The notes under the pieces: generated by a model | The model's input: the letters and a program-made list of their open reading frames with translations, nothing else | Database searches by the model: none | What the model was told of the DNA's origin: nothing | Translations under genes and position numbers: made by a program | NCBI GenBank assembly: GCA_016721425.1 | Contig: JADKID010000005.1 | Coordinates: forward strand, 620,001 to 684,000 | Direction: 5' to 3' | DNA from: Bryobacterales bacterium | Lineage (GTDB): Bacteria; Acidobacteriota; Terriglobia; Bryobacterales; Bryobacteraceae | Length of the DNA stretch: 64,000 nucleotides | Part shown: positions 20,119 through 27,564 of the stretch, in pieces | How positions within the stretch are numbered: position 1 is the stretch's first letter | How the letters are laid out: each line of letters starts with the position of its first letter

Positions 20119-20889
20119 ATGCAACGCCGATCGTTTATTGAATTGATGGGAGCCACCACGATGACCGCATCCGCCGCCGCGCCCAAGGCGCCTGCCTTGT
20201 ATGTGCTGGAGCAGTATTTTCTGAAAAACGGCACGCAGGGCGCGCGTCTGGCGGCGTTCCTGCGAGAGGGACGGATAGAGGCGGCGGCGCGTTTGGGCCT
20301 GACGGGGCCGCGGATTGTCTTGGAGGCGTTGATCGCTCCGCACATGCCGCAGGTGGCCGTGGTGACGCCGTATGCGTCGCTGGAGGAGATGCGCGGCACG
20401 CGCGCGCGGCTGGCGGCGGACAGCAAGTGCAGGGCGGCGCTGGCGCAGTGGGAGGCCGATGGCGAAGCTCCCTATGAGAGCTATGCGGAGACTCTGCTGG
20501 AAGCAACCCCGTATGCCCCTGCGTTGGAAAGTGCGACGCCGGGCGGCAAGCCACCGCGGGTGTTTGAGCTGCGGGTGTATCACTCCCCGACGGAGCGGCA
20601 GCTGGTAGCGCTGCATGAGCGCTTCGCCGGGCCGGAGATCCAGATCTTCCACCGCAGCGGCATTCACCCTGTGCTCTACAGTTCGACTCTGATCGGACCG
20701 GCCAAACCGAATCTGGTGTACCTGACCCCGTTTGCCGACTTGGCCGCGAGGGAAAAGGCGTGGGCAGCCTTTGGCGCGGATCCGGAGTGGGTGAAGGTGC
20801 GGGCCGAGTCCATCGCGAAGCACGGCCAGATCTCCAGCATCAGCCAGATCGCCCTGTACAAGGCGGCCGCGTATTCGCCGGTCCGGTAG
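20119..20889 (+). CDS. Tat-exported NIPSNAP-family protein
   Basis: A 256-residue protein with a ribosome site GAGGA 6 bp ahead of the ATG. The leader MQRRSFIELMGATTMTASAA has a twin-arginine core. Two ferredoxin-like alpha/beta barrel (NIPSNAP) repeats are visible: about 28-110 (ALYVLEQYFLKNGTQ) and about 150-250 (VFELRVYHSPTERQL, ending ISSISQIALYKA). NIPSNAP proteins have no agreed enzymatic role. It diverges from the phosphoesterase gene with a 41-bp gap. Confidence 0.75.
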   Translation: MQRRSFIELMGATTMTASAAAPKAPALYVLEQYFLKNGTQGARLAAFLREGRIEAAARLGLTGPRIVLEALIAPHMPQVAVVTPYASLEEMRGTRARLAADSKCRAALAQWEADGEAPYESYAETLLEATPYAPALESATPGGKPPRVFELRVYHSPTERQLVALHERFAGPEIQIFHRSGIHPVLYSSTLIGPAKPNLVYLTPFADLAAREKAWAAFGADPEWVKVRAESIAKHGQISSISQIALYKAAAYSPVR

Positions 20890-20953
20890 CTGGAGCCTTC
20901 CGCGGGACTCCGGTCGCGGGCTGCAATTGGGAATTGAGTAGACCGTCCCCGAA

Positions 20954-22267
20954 TTAACCTGGCAGCAGCTTGCTGATGTCGTTGTACAGCACGAAGACGA
21001 CGATCATCATCAGGAACACGAAGCCCAGCTTGAAGATTGTGTCTTTGAACGTCAGGCTGAGATCGCGGCGCATGAACATCTCGATCAACAGCAGCAGGAT
21101 CACGCCGCCATCGAGGATCGGGATGGGCAGCAGGTTGAAGATGGCGAGATTGAGGCTCACCGTGGCCATCAGGTTGACGAAGCTGGTGGGACCCTCGCGC
21201 GCGGCCTGTCCTGAAAGCTGAGCGATCCGGATGGGACCCTCCAGCGACTTGGGAGAGGACCGCCGCTCGATCATCGCCTGCAGGAACTGATAAATGAGAG
21301 TTGCGCCCTTCAGGTTCTGCCTGACAGACTCGCGCACGGCCGGCACCGGCCCCAGCTTGGTATAGATGACCCGCGGGGCGAGCTCCACACCGATCAGCCA
21401 TCTGCCGCCGCCGCCCATCTGATCGCTGTAACTGGGCTGGATGGTAACGGTGTTCTGCTGGCTGCCGCGACGGTAGGTCATGACGACGGGCTGGCCACTG
21501 GCCGTCTTCAACTCTTCGTGAATGCTGTAGACCGTGTGGATCTGTTTGCCGTTGATGGTAAGAAGCTGGTCGCCCTTTTGCAGGCCCTTCTTCTGAGCGT
21601 CCATCCCGGCGACGAGGCCGCCCACCTCGATATCGGTCCGCTCGGCCCAACCGGCCAGCCCCACGCCCGCCTTGGGGTCGAGCTCCGGCGTGATGGAGAG
21701 AGGCAGGCGCCGCCCGTTGCGCTCCAGGACGATGTTCATCGCCCGGCCGGGGCTCACCACTTCCTTGAGGATCACATCTTCCCAGGTGGGGTTCGGCTCG
21801 TTATCCACCTGCACAATGACATCGCCAGCCAGTACTCCGGCCTTGGCCGCGGGCGAGTCCGCCTTGACGAAGCCAATGGCCGCAGGGCCGTCGGCGCTGG
21901 CGAGCTTGGGATACCGCACCATGAAGAGGCCGGCCAGCAGGGCGACCGCCAGGATCATGTTCATCGCCGGTCCGGCAAATACGACAATCAGACGCTGCCA
22001 GCGGGGCTTGGCGAGGAACCCTCGCGGGTCCATGTCGTCGGTGACCTGCTCACCCGCCATCCGGACGTAGCCACCGAAGGGGATCCAGGCGACCCGGAAA
22101 TCCGTCTCGCCCTTCTTGAAGCCGAAAAGCCGTGGCCCGAAGCCCACACTGAACGTGTCAACCCGAATATCGAAGAAGCGGGCCGCCCAATAGTGGCCGA
22201 GCTCGTGGATGATGATCATCACCCCGATCAGGACGAGCAGCCACCAGAAATTTTCAAAAAATACCAT
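20954..22267 (-). CDS. rseP: site-2 intramembrane zinc metalloprotease RseP
   Basis: A 437-residue membrane protease. HELGH at residues 21-25 gives the zinc ligands and catalytic Glu, and NLLPIPILDGG near residue 385 gives the third ligand region. Two PDZ domains lie between (GVLAGDVIVQVDNEP and GLQKGDQLLTINGK). Four membrane segments are visible. RseP cleaves anti-sigma factors and remnant signal peptides within the inner membrane. It follows dxr by 29 bp, an order common in bacteria. Confidence 0.95.
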   Translation of the reverse strand: MVFFENFWWLLVLIGVMIIIHELGHYWAARFFDIRVDTFSVGFGPRLFGFKKGETDFRVAWIPFGGYVRMAGEQVTDDMDPRGFLAKPRWQRLIVVFAGPAMNMILAVALLAGLFMVRYPKLASADGPAAIGFVKADSPAAKAGVLAGDVIVQVDNEPNPTWEDVILKEVVSPGRAMNIVLERNGRRLPLSITPELDPKAGVGLAGWAERTDIEVGGLVAGMDAQKKGLQKGDQLLTINGKQIHTVYSIHEELKTASGQPVVMTYRRGSQQNTVTIQPSYSDQMGGGGRWLIGVELAPRVIYTKLGPVPAVRESVRQNLKGATLIYQFLQAMIERRSSPKSLEGPIRIAQLSGQAAREGPTSFVNLMATVSLNLAIFNLLPIPILDGGVILLLLIEMFMRRDLSLTFKDTIFKLGFVFLMMIVVFVLYNDISKLLPG

Positions 22268-22296
22268 TCCCCGTTCCCTTTTACCTTCTGTCCAGC

Positions 22297-23481
22297 CTAA
22301 GCAACCACCCGCGAACCGGAACGCTCCCGGGCCACCTGTCTGGCGACCTCTCTTGCCTGGCGATCCGTCTCCAACAGGGCGGCGATCGAATGTACCGGAC
22401 TCACCGGCACTCGTTCCAATGTCTCTTCGACCACTTCTGCGATGCCTGGGAACGAGATTCGATTCCCAAGAAACGCTTCCACTGCAATCTCATCCGCTGC
22501 GTTCAGCGTGCAGGTGGCCGTGCCACCTGTATTCTGCGCCTGATAGGCCAAGCGCAGCAATGGGAACTTTTCCCAGTCCGGGGCGTGGAACTCCCAGGTC
22601 CGGGCCTGCGCCCAATCCAAACGGGGTACCGGAGCCTCAGAGCGTTCCGGATACGTCAGAGCGTACTGGATGGGCATCCGCATGTCGGTCGCGCAAACCT
22701 GGGCGATCACACTGCCATCATTGTATTCCACCATGGCATGCACAGTGGACTGAGGATGTACTACTACCTCCACCTGGGACGTGGGGAAACCAAAGAGCCA
22801 GCACGCCTCGATGACTTCGAAGCCCTTGTTCATGAGGGTGGCGCAATCAATGGTGATCCGCGCGCCCATCTTCCAGGTGGGATGATTCAGCGCCTGTTCC
22901 GGGGTGACGTGGATGAAATCCTCCACCGGAGTTTTGCGGAACGGGCCGCCGGAGGCGGTGAGGATCAGTTTGGTGACTTCGTCGCGGCGGCCGGCGCGCA
23001 GGCACTGGTGGGCGCCGTTGTGCTCGCTATCCACCGGCAGCAGATCCACGCCGTACTCTTGAACCGCGGCCATGACGAGGCTGCCGCCCGCCACGAGTGT
23101 CTCTTTGTTAGCCAGGCCGATGCGCTTGCGATGCCGGATTGCTTCGTAGGTGGCTTCCATACCCGCCACCCCTACGATGGCCGACATGACGAAATCGGTT
23201 TCCGCGCAGGTGCAGACTTCGGTGTAGGAGGCGGAACCACTGCGCAGGTCAGGCGCCGGAATTCCTGCTGACTTCAACCTCTGGGCGAGAACCGCGACGT
23301 CTTCCGGCCGGGCCACGACGGCGACTTGCGGGGCGAATTCGCGGATCTGCTCGATCAACAGGTCCAGATTGCGCCCGGCGACGAGCGCGAAGACTTGGTA
23401 TCGATGAGAATTGCGGCGGACGACGTCCAGCGTACTCTGGCCGATGCTGCCTGTGGAACCTAGTATTGTGAGTCGTTGCAT
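22297..23481 (-). CDS. dxr: 1-deoxy-D-xylulose 5-phosphate reductoisomerase
   Basis: A 394-residue enzyme from the ATG at 23481 (two codons further upstream are possible). NADPH-binding GSTGSIGQSTLDVV is at the N terminus. The substrate and metal region includes GLANKETLVAGG, LPVDSEHNGAHQ, ASGGPFRKTP and HPTWKMGARITIDCATLMNKG. It performs the second step of the non-mevalonate isoprenoid pathway in the cytoplasm. It is first in an operon with rseP. Confidence 0.96.
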   Translation of the reverse strand: MQRLTILGSTGSIGQSTLDVVRRNSHRYQVFALVAGRNLDLLIEQIREFAPQVAVVARPEDVAVLAQRLKSAGIPAPDLRSGSASYTEVCTCAETDFVMSAIVGVAGMEATYEAIRHRKRIGLANKETLVAGGSLVMAAVQEYGVDLLPVDSEHNGAHQCLRAGRRDEVTKLILTASGGPFRKTPVEDFIHVTPEQALNHPTWKMGARITIDCATLMNKGFEVIEACWLFGFPTSQVEVVVHPQSTVHAMVEYNDGSVIAQVCATDMRMPIQYALTYPERSEAPVPRLDWAQARTWEFHAPDWEKFPLLRLAYQAQNTGGTATCTLNAADEIAVEAFLGNRISFPGIAEVVEETLERVPVSPVHSIAALLETDRQAREVARQVARERSGSRVVA

Positions 23482-23588
23482 GAGCAAACGCCCGCCATCA
23501 TATCACCGCGCGCCTCTGCGTATCTGATGAGGCAGATTTCAACTGGATGCGGAAGGTTTCTTGGGGGGGAAGGATTAACCCAGAGGGC

Positions 23589-23677
23589 GCCAGGGAGGTT
23601 AATGCTTCAGGGGTCTTTTGAGGTTAGTCTCGCTTTGGTGGGAGTTGCCTCCCTGGCTTGATTCCAATCTTAGTATA
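23589..23677 (-). promoter_or_regulatory. structured leader candidate and -10 element upstream of dxr
   Basis: On the minus strand a -10 like TATACT (23672-23677) would give a leader of about 180 nt before dxr. Its first part starts with GCCAGGGAGG (23648-23657), which can pair with a distant perfect complement CCTCCCTGGC (23589-23598). Alternatively it can pair locally as GGGAG-GCAA-CTCCC. The two pairings are mutually exclusive. The -35 is weak. No known riboswitch class is recognised. Confidence 0.4.
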
Positions 23678-23702
23678 CTGAATTCCGGATTGCAAGAACT
23701 TT

Positions 23703-24608
23703 CTACAATTTTTTGTAGGCCGCTTTGACCTCGACCCCTGCCATCCGCTCTAACACCTTGATACTGCTACAGAAATCCTCATCCGCGTGGCCTTCCGCGA
23801 TGGCGGCTCGATAGAGCTGCTGCGTGAGGGCGGTGAGCGGCAGGGGCACTTCGAGCTCGTTAGCGGATTCCAGCATGAGGCCGATGTCCTTGTGGACCCA
23901 TCTCACTGAAAAATTGGTACTAAAGTCCCGCCGGAAGACGAAAGGGGCCTTGAAGCTGATCAATCCGCTGCGGGCAGCCGAGTTCTCCAGGATGTCGAGC
24001 ATCAGTTCGGGGTCCACCCCCCCCTTGGTGGACAGCACCAAGCCCTCATTGAACGCCTGTAACAGATTAGAAAGAATCAAGTTCTGAGTCAGCTTGGCCT
24101 GCAGGCCCAGGCCCGCGCCGCCGCAGTAGTAGAAGCGTTTGCCCATCAGTTCCATGAAGGGCTTCACTTTCTCATAGACTGCCTGGTCGCCGCCTACCAT
24201 GAAGGTGAGGGTGGCGCCCTCGGCGCCGGGTTTGGAACCGGTTACAGGAGCATCCAGGAAGCTGGCGCCCTTGGCTGCCAGTGTTTCACCAGCGCGCCGG
24301 GCGTAGGCGACGGAAACAGTGGAGCAATCGACGATGACGGCGCCGGCTTGCACGCCTTCGATCAGGCCGTTCTCGCCGAGCGTGACCTTGGCGGACATGT
24401 CGGTATCGCCGACGCACAGGAAAATGATATCGGCGTTCGCGGCTACCTCTTTGGGCGTGCCACAGACCAGTCCGTCGCCGGTAGCGGCGAGCTCCACTGC
24501 CTTGGCCGCCGTGTTGGACCACAACGCGACCCGATGTCCGGCGGCGAGCAGGTGGCGGGCCATGGGGTAGCCCATGATGCCGAGTCCGAGAAAACCGAGA
24601 TTTGCCAT
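23703..24608 (-). CDS. beta-hydroxyacid dehydrogenase (3-hydroxyisobutyrate dehydrogenase/glyoxylate reductase family)
   Basis: Started at the ATG at 24608 (301 residues, MANLGFLGLGIMGYPMARHLL); the frame extends upstream to 24716 but the start of the Rossmann fold fixes the N terminus. Conserved blocks are GFLGLGIMGYPMA (NADP binding), DAPVTGSKPGAEGATL (substrate binding, residues about 118-133) and GGAGLGLQAKLTQN, with the catalytic Lys at about 170. The family reduces glyoxylate or succinic semialdehyde or oxidises 3-hydroxyisobutyrate; the exact substrate is open. It diverges from the D-2-hydroxyacid dehydrogenase gene. Confidence 0.87.
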   Translation of the reverse strand: MANLGFLGLGIMGYPMARHLLAAGHRVALWSNTAAKAVELAATGDGLVCGTPKEVAANADIIFLCVGDTDMSAKVTLGENGLIEGVQAGAVIVDCSTVSVAYARRAGETLAAKGASFLDAPVTGSKPGAEGATLTFMVGGDQAVYEKVKPFMELMGKRFYYCGGAGLGLQAKLTQNLILSNLLQAFNEGLVLSTKGGVDPELMLDILENSAARSGLISFKAPFVFRRDFSTNFSVRWVHKDIGLMLESANELEVPLPLTALTQQLYRAAIAEGHADEDFCSSIKVLERMAGVEVKAAYKKL

Positions 24609-24687
24609 GTGGGGAGAGCTCCTGTGGGGGAACCCATCATTGTAAGCGCTGAGGCGGCTGTGCGACAATCGCGGCGGGTTTCCTCCT

Positions 24688-25664
24688 ATGTCAAAAGCCA
24701 AGGTACTGATCACCAAGCGCGTTTATCCGGAGGCGGTCGCGCTCCTCCAAGAGAAGTTCGAAGTGGATTACGAGGGCACCGATGCCGGCCTGACAACGGC
24801 GCAGCTGGTGGAGCGCGCGCGAGGTTGCCAGGCGGTGGTGAGCCAGTTGACCGACAAGCTCGGCGCCGAGGTGACGGCACAGTTGGAAGGCGTGAAGATC
24901 ATCGCCAACGTGGCGGTGGGCTACGACAACATCGACGTGCCGGCGGCCACGGCACGCGGCATCCTGGTGACGAACACGCCGGGCGTGCTGACGGAAACGA
25001 CGGCCGATTTCGCCTTTTCCCTGCTGATGTCGGCGGCGAGGCGCATTCCGGAGGCACATGCGTTTGTGCACTCCGGCGAGTGGAAGACGTGGCTGATTGA
25101 CCTCTGGCCGGCCAGGACATCTTTGGAGCGACGTTGGGGATCTTCGGCATGGGCCGGATCGGCATGGCTGTGGCGAGGCGGGCGCGCGGCTTCGGCATGA
25201 GAATCCTCTATTGCGACGCGCAGGCAGCCCCGGCGGCGGTGGAGGCCGAGTTGGGGCTGGAGCGCGTATCCAAAGTGGAGTTGCTCGCCCTGGCGGACTT
25301 CGTGTCGCTGCATGTGCCGTTGACGCCTGAGACGCGACATTTTATCGCCGCGCCGGAGTTGGCGTTGATGAAGCCCACCGCGGTGCTGATCAATACCTCC
25401 CGCGGACCGGTGGTGGACGAGGCTGCGCTGGCGGACGCGTTGGAGCAGCGGCTGATCTGGGCGGCCGGCCTGGATGTCTTCGAGCAGGAGCCGGCCGTTT
25501 GCGCCAAACTACTCACCTTGCGGAACGTGGTACTGGCCCCGCACATCGCCAGCGCCAGCGTGGCCACGCGGCGGCGCATGTCGATGATGGCCGCGGAGAA
25601 CGCCGCGGCCGCGCTGGAAGGGCGGCGGCCGGCCAATGTGTTGAATCCGGAAGTGCTGGGCTAG
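24688..25664 (+). pseudogene. D-2-hydroxyacid (glycerate/hydroxypyruvate) dehydrogenase broken by a frameshift
   Basis: The first frame (from 24688) encodes the catalytic-domain start through IIANVAVGYDNIDV and TADFAFSLL up to about GEWKTWLIDLWP, then turns into nonsense. The family resumes in a different frame with GQDIFGATLGIFGMGRIG, the NAD-binding motif, and continues to 25664 with the catalytic Arg (NTSRGPVVDE), Glu (GLDVFEQEP) and His (LAPHIASA). The change of frame equals one missing base (or two extra) between about 25100 and 25120, near GGCCGGCC. All active-site residues are present, so either a sequencing error or a very recent mutation is likely. Intact, it would be a glycerate dehydrogenase. 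Confidence 0.85.
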
Positions 25665-25667
25665 CGG

Positions 25668-26345
25668 CTACTTCTTAAAGAACCACAGCCAGAAATACTG
25701 CTCCCCGGCGCCGTGGCGGTAGCGCGGTTCAAAGCCGCATTGCTCGGCCATCTCCACGGCCTGGGCATCGGAGAACGGTACACCGAGCCACGTATCATCG
25801 GCGTCGGTCTGTAGCGACGGGTCGCCCTGCACCTGAAACTTGAACAGCGCGCCGGGGCGCAGCAGGCGGCTGACCTCGCGCACGTAGTTCACGATCACTT
25901 CCCGGCTGGGGATGTGCTGGAAGACGATGGTGGAGAAGGCGAAGTCAAAGTCCCCCACCGGCACGATGGAGAGATCCATGCCGTTGTTCTGATAGACCGT
26001 GGCGTTGGGACGCGAACGGAGGGCCTCTGTGGCCTGCGCCACCATCTCCCCGCTCACGTCTACGGCATGAACTTCACCGAAAAGCCTGGCCAGTGCCCGG
26101 GTGACGCGGCCGGCGCCACAGCCGATCTCCAGCACGCGCATCTGCTTGGGTTCCTTACCCTGGCAGATATTGGTCATGTCCGTGAGGATCTCTTCGGCCA
26201 CGGTGCGTTCGCCGGAGGCAAAGAAATCGTCGTCGGTCCAATCGGTGCGCTCGGTGTTGACGTAGAAACGCGCATTCTCCCGGGCGCGTTCATCCCAGTC
26301 GCGGCGCATTTTGTCGAGCGTGCGTTCGAGGTTCGAGGAATCCAT
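25668..26345 (-). CDS. class I SAM-dependent methyltransferase
   Basis: A 225-residue methyltransferase. Motif I reads VLEIGCGAGRVTRALA (about 70-85), motif II AVDVSGEM, and the post-motif FAFSTIVFQHI. The N terminus is polar with many Arg and Asp residues. It belongs to the methyltransferase type 11/12 group; substrate unknown. A TACAAT hexamer on the minus strand at 26359-26364 may be its -10 element. It converges on the frameshifted dehydrogenase with a 3-bp gap. Confidence 0.82.
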   Translation of the reverse strand: MDSSNLERTLDKMRRDWDERARENARFYVNTERTDWTDDDFFASGERTVAEEILTDMTNICQGKEPKQMRVLEIGCGAGRVTRALARLFGEVHAVDVSGEMVAQATEALRSRPNATVYQNNGMDLSIVPVGDFDFAFSTIVFQHIPSREVIVNYVREVSRLLRPGALFKFQVQGDPSLQTDADDTWLGVPFSDAQAVEMAEQCGFEPRYRHGAGEQYFWLWFFKK

Positions 26346-26416
26346 GAGGCTTGACTACTATTGTACCCATGAGGCTGGAACGGGCCGAGGCGTGTTATAT
26401 TCGAAGAGAACCTAGT

Positions 26417-26492
26417 GGGCGGCTAGCTCAGTTGGGAGAGCACCGCGTTCGCAACGCGGGGGTCGCGGGTTCAAGTCCCGCGCCGTCCACCA
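26417..26492 (+). tRNA. tRNA-Ala (anticodon CGC)
   Basis: A 76-nt cloverleaf with acceptor stem GGGCGGC/GCCGTCC (one G-U pair), a D arm beginning TAGCTCAGTTGGGAGAGC, anticodon stem CCGCG/CGCGG with loop TTCGCAA (anticodon CGC, reading GCG) and T arm CGGGTTCAAGTCCCG. The CCA end is encoded (26490-26492). A TATATT hexamer at 26396-26401 is a plausible -10 element. Confidence 0.96.
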
Positions 26493-26500
26493 ATCCATCC

Positions 26501-26776
26501 TCAAAACAGGCTTAACTGGCGCTTCTTGAAGAAGTGCCGCGACGCTTCCCTGCCCTTGGTGGGGGAGTGATAGAGGATCACGCCGTCGAGGCGCCGGATC
26601 ATCTCGGAGGCCACCTCGCGCTCAGGATCCTGAGCGCCGATGGCGGGCTTCCCTGTTTCCACAATCCATGCTGCCGTTAGATCGTTGAGCCGCTGCTCCA
26701 GGGCGAGGTCAGCGCAACGCCATACCCCTTCGCGCAAGAGCGCCTTCTGCTTCTCAATTCGGACGACGATTCCCAT
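26501..26776 (-). CDS. small uncharacterised protein
   Basis: A 91-residue polar protein with many Arg, Lys and Glu residues, a central Trp (AAWIVETGKPAIG) and a basic tail ending FFKKRQLSLF. There is no signal peptide, membrane segment or known motif. It lies between tRNA-Ala and the divergent fliW gene. It has codon bias like its neighbours, which supports a real gene, but I do not recognise it. Confidence 0.5.
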   Translation of the reverse strand: MGIVVRIEKQKALLREGVWRCADLALEQRLNDLTAAWIVETGKPAIGAQDPEREVASEMIRRLDGVILYHSPTKGREASRHFFKKRQLSLF

Positions 26777-26869
26777 ATTCCGGATGGTCCGTTTTCAGAA
26801 GTATCACATTCCGCGACACGAAGTGAGAGCAATTCATCCTGGGCCCACTAAGTTTGTGGAGGCAGGGCG

Positions 26870-27319
26870 TTGCCAGCGATCCACAGTAGCGAATTTGGGC
26901 AGCTCAACTATGACGAGTCGCAGGTGTTTCTGTTCCCGAACGGGCTGCATGGCTTCGAGGACAGCAAGGAATTCCTGCTGATTCAACGGGAAGGACTCGC
27001 CCCGTTCTGTTTTCTGCAGAGCGTCTCCGAGGGCGGGCTCCGCTTCATCTGTCTGCCGGCGCGAGTGATCGACGCTGCCTACGCCGCGGCGGTGGAGGCA
27101 GAAGATGCCGGCGAGTTGCGGATTCCTGCGGGGAACTACGCCGCGGACTGCCGTGATGTCGAGGTGTTGGCGATCCTGACCATTCCGGAGGAAGGCCCGG
27201 CAACTGCCAATCTGTTTGCCCCGGTCCTGCTGGCAACGGCGACGCGGCGGGGGCGGCAGTGCATACAATTCGGCTCGTCGGCGCCGGCCGCCCACGCCGT
27301 CTCCTGGATGGTGGCCTGA
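26870..27319 (+). CDS. fliW: flagellar assembly factor FliW
   Basis: A 149-residue protein starting at TTG (26870) with GGAGG about 7 bp upstream. It shows the FliW pattern: an N-terminal strand ending in FPNGLHGFEDSKEFLLIQ, then FCFLQSVSEGGLRFICLPA, and the DVEVLAILTIP core strand. FliW binds flagellin and is the non-competitive antagonist of CsrA. Its stop codon overlaps the csrA start (TGATG), so the two are translationally coupled. The C-terminal tail after about residue 135 is diverged. Confidence 0.88.
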   Translation: MPAIHSSEFGQLNYDESQVFLFPNGLHGFEDSKEFLLIQREGLAPFCFLQSVSEGGLRFICLPARVIDAAYAAAVEAEDAGELRIPAGNYAADCRDVEVLAILTIPEEGPATANLFAPVLLATATRRGRQCIQFGSSAPAAHAVSWMVA

Positions 27320-27564
27320 TGCTGGTAATCCGCAGGCGCGCCGGCGAAGCCATCGTTCTCCCCGATGGCATTGAGATCCACGTCCTGGATATCAGCGGAA
27401 GCCGGGTCAAGTTGGGCGTGGTGGCGCCCGCCCAGATCCCGGTATTGCGGAAAGAGGCAGTGGAGGCCCGGCAGCAGAATCTGGCCGCGGCGGCCTCCCC
27501 GCTCCCGGATACGCTCTCCGCCTGGGCGCAGGCGTACCGGGAAGAGATGGCAGCCCGGCGCTAG
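27319..27564 (+). CDS. csrA: carbon storage regulator CsrA
   Basis: An 81-residue RNA-binding translational regulator. The CsrA core MLVIRRRAGEAIVLPDGIEIHVLDISGSRVKLGVVAP is followed by the conserved IPVLRKE and a longer than usual helical tail. The conserved Arg near residue 46 (VLRKEA) is present. CsrA dimers bind GGA motifs in mRNA leaders and control carbon storage and motility genes; glgA, a known type of CsrA target pathway, is encoded 7 kb away. Its stop codon overlaps that of the convergent TonB receptor gene. Confidence 0.94.
   Translation: MLVIRRRAGEAIVLPDGIEIHVLDISGSRVKLGVVAPAQIPVLRKEAVEARQQNLAAAASPLPDTLSAWAQAYREEMAARR

Noticed and set aside
26359..26401. Strong shared promoter for tRNA-Ala with TTGACT at 26351.
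   Set aside because: The spacing from TTGACT to TATATT is about 40 bp, far from 17; only the -10-like hexamer is kept as a suggestion.
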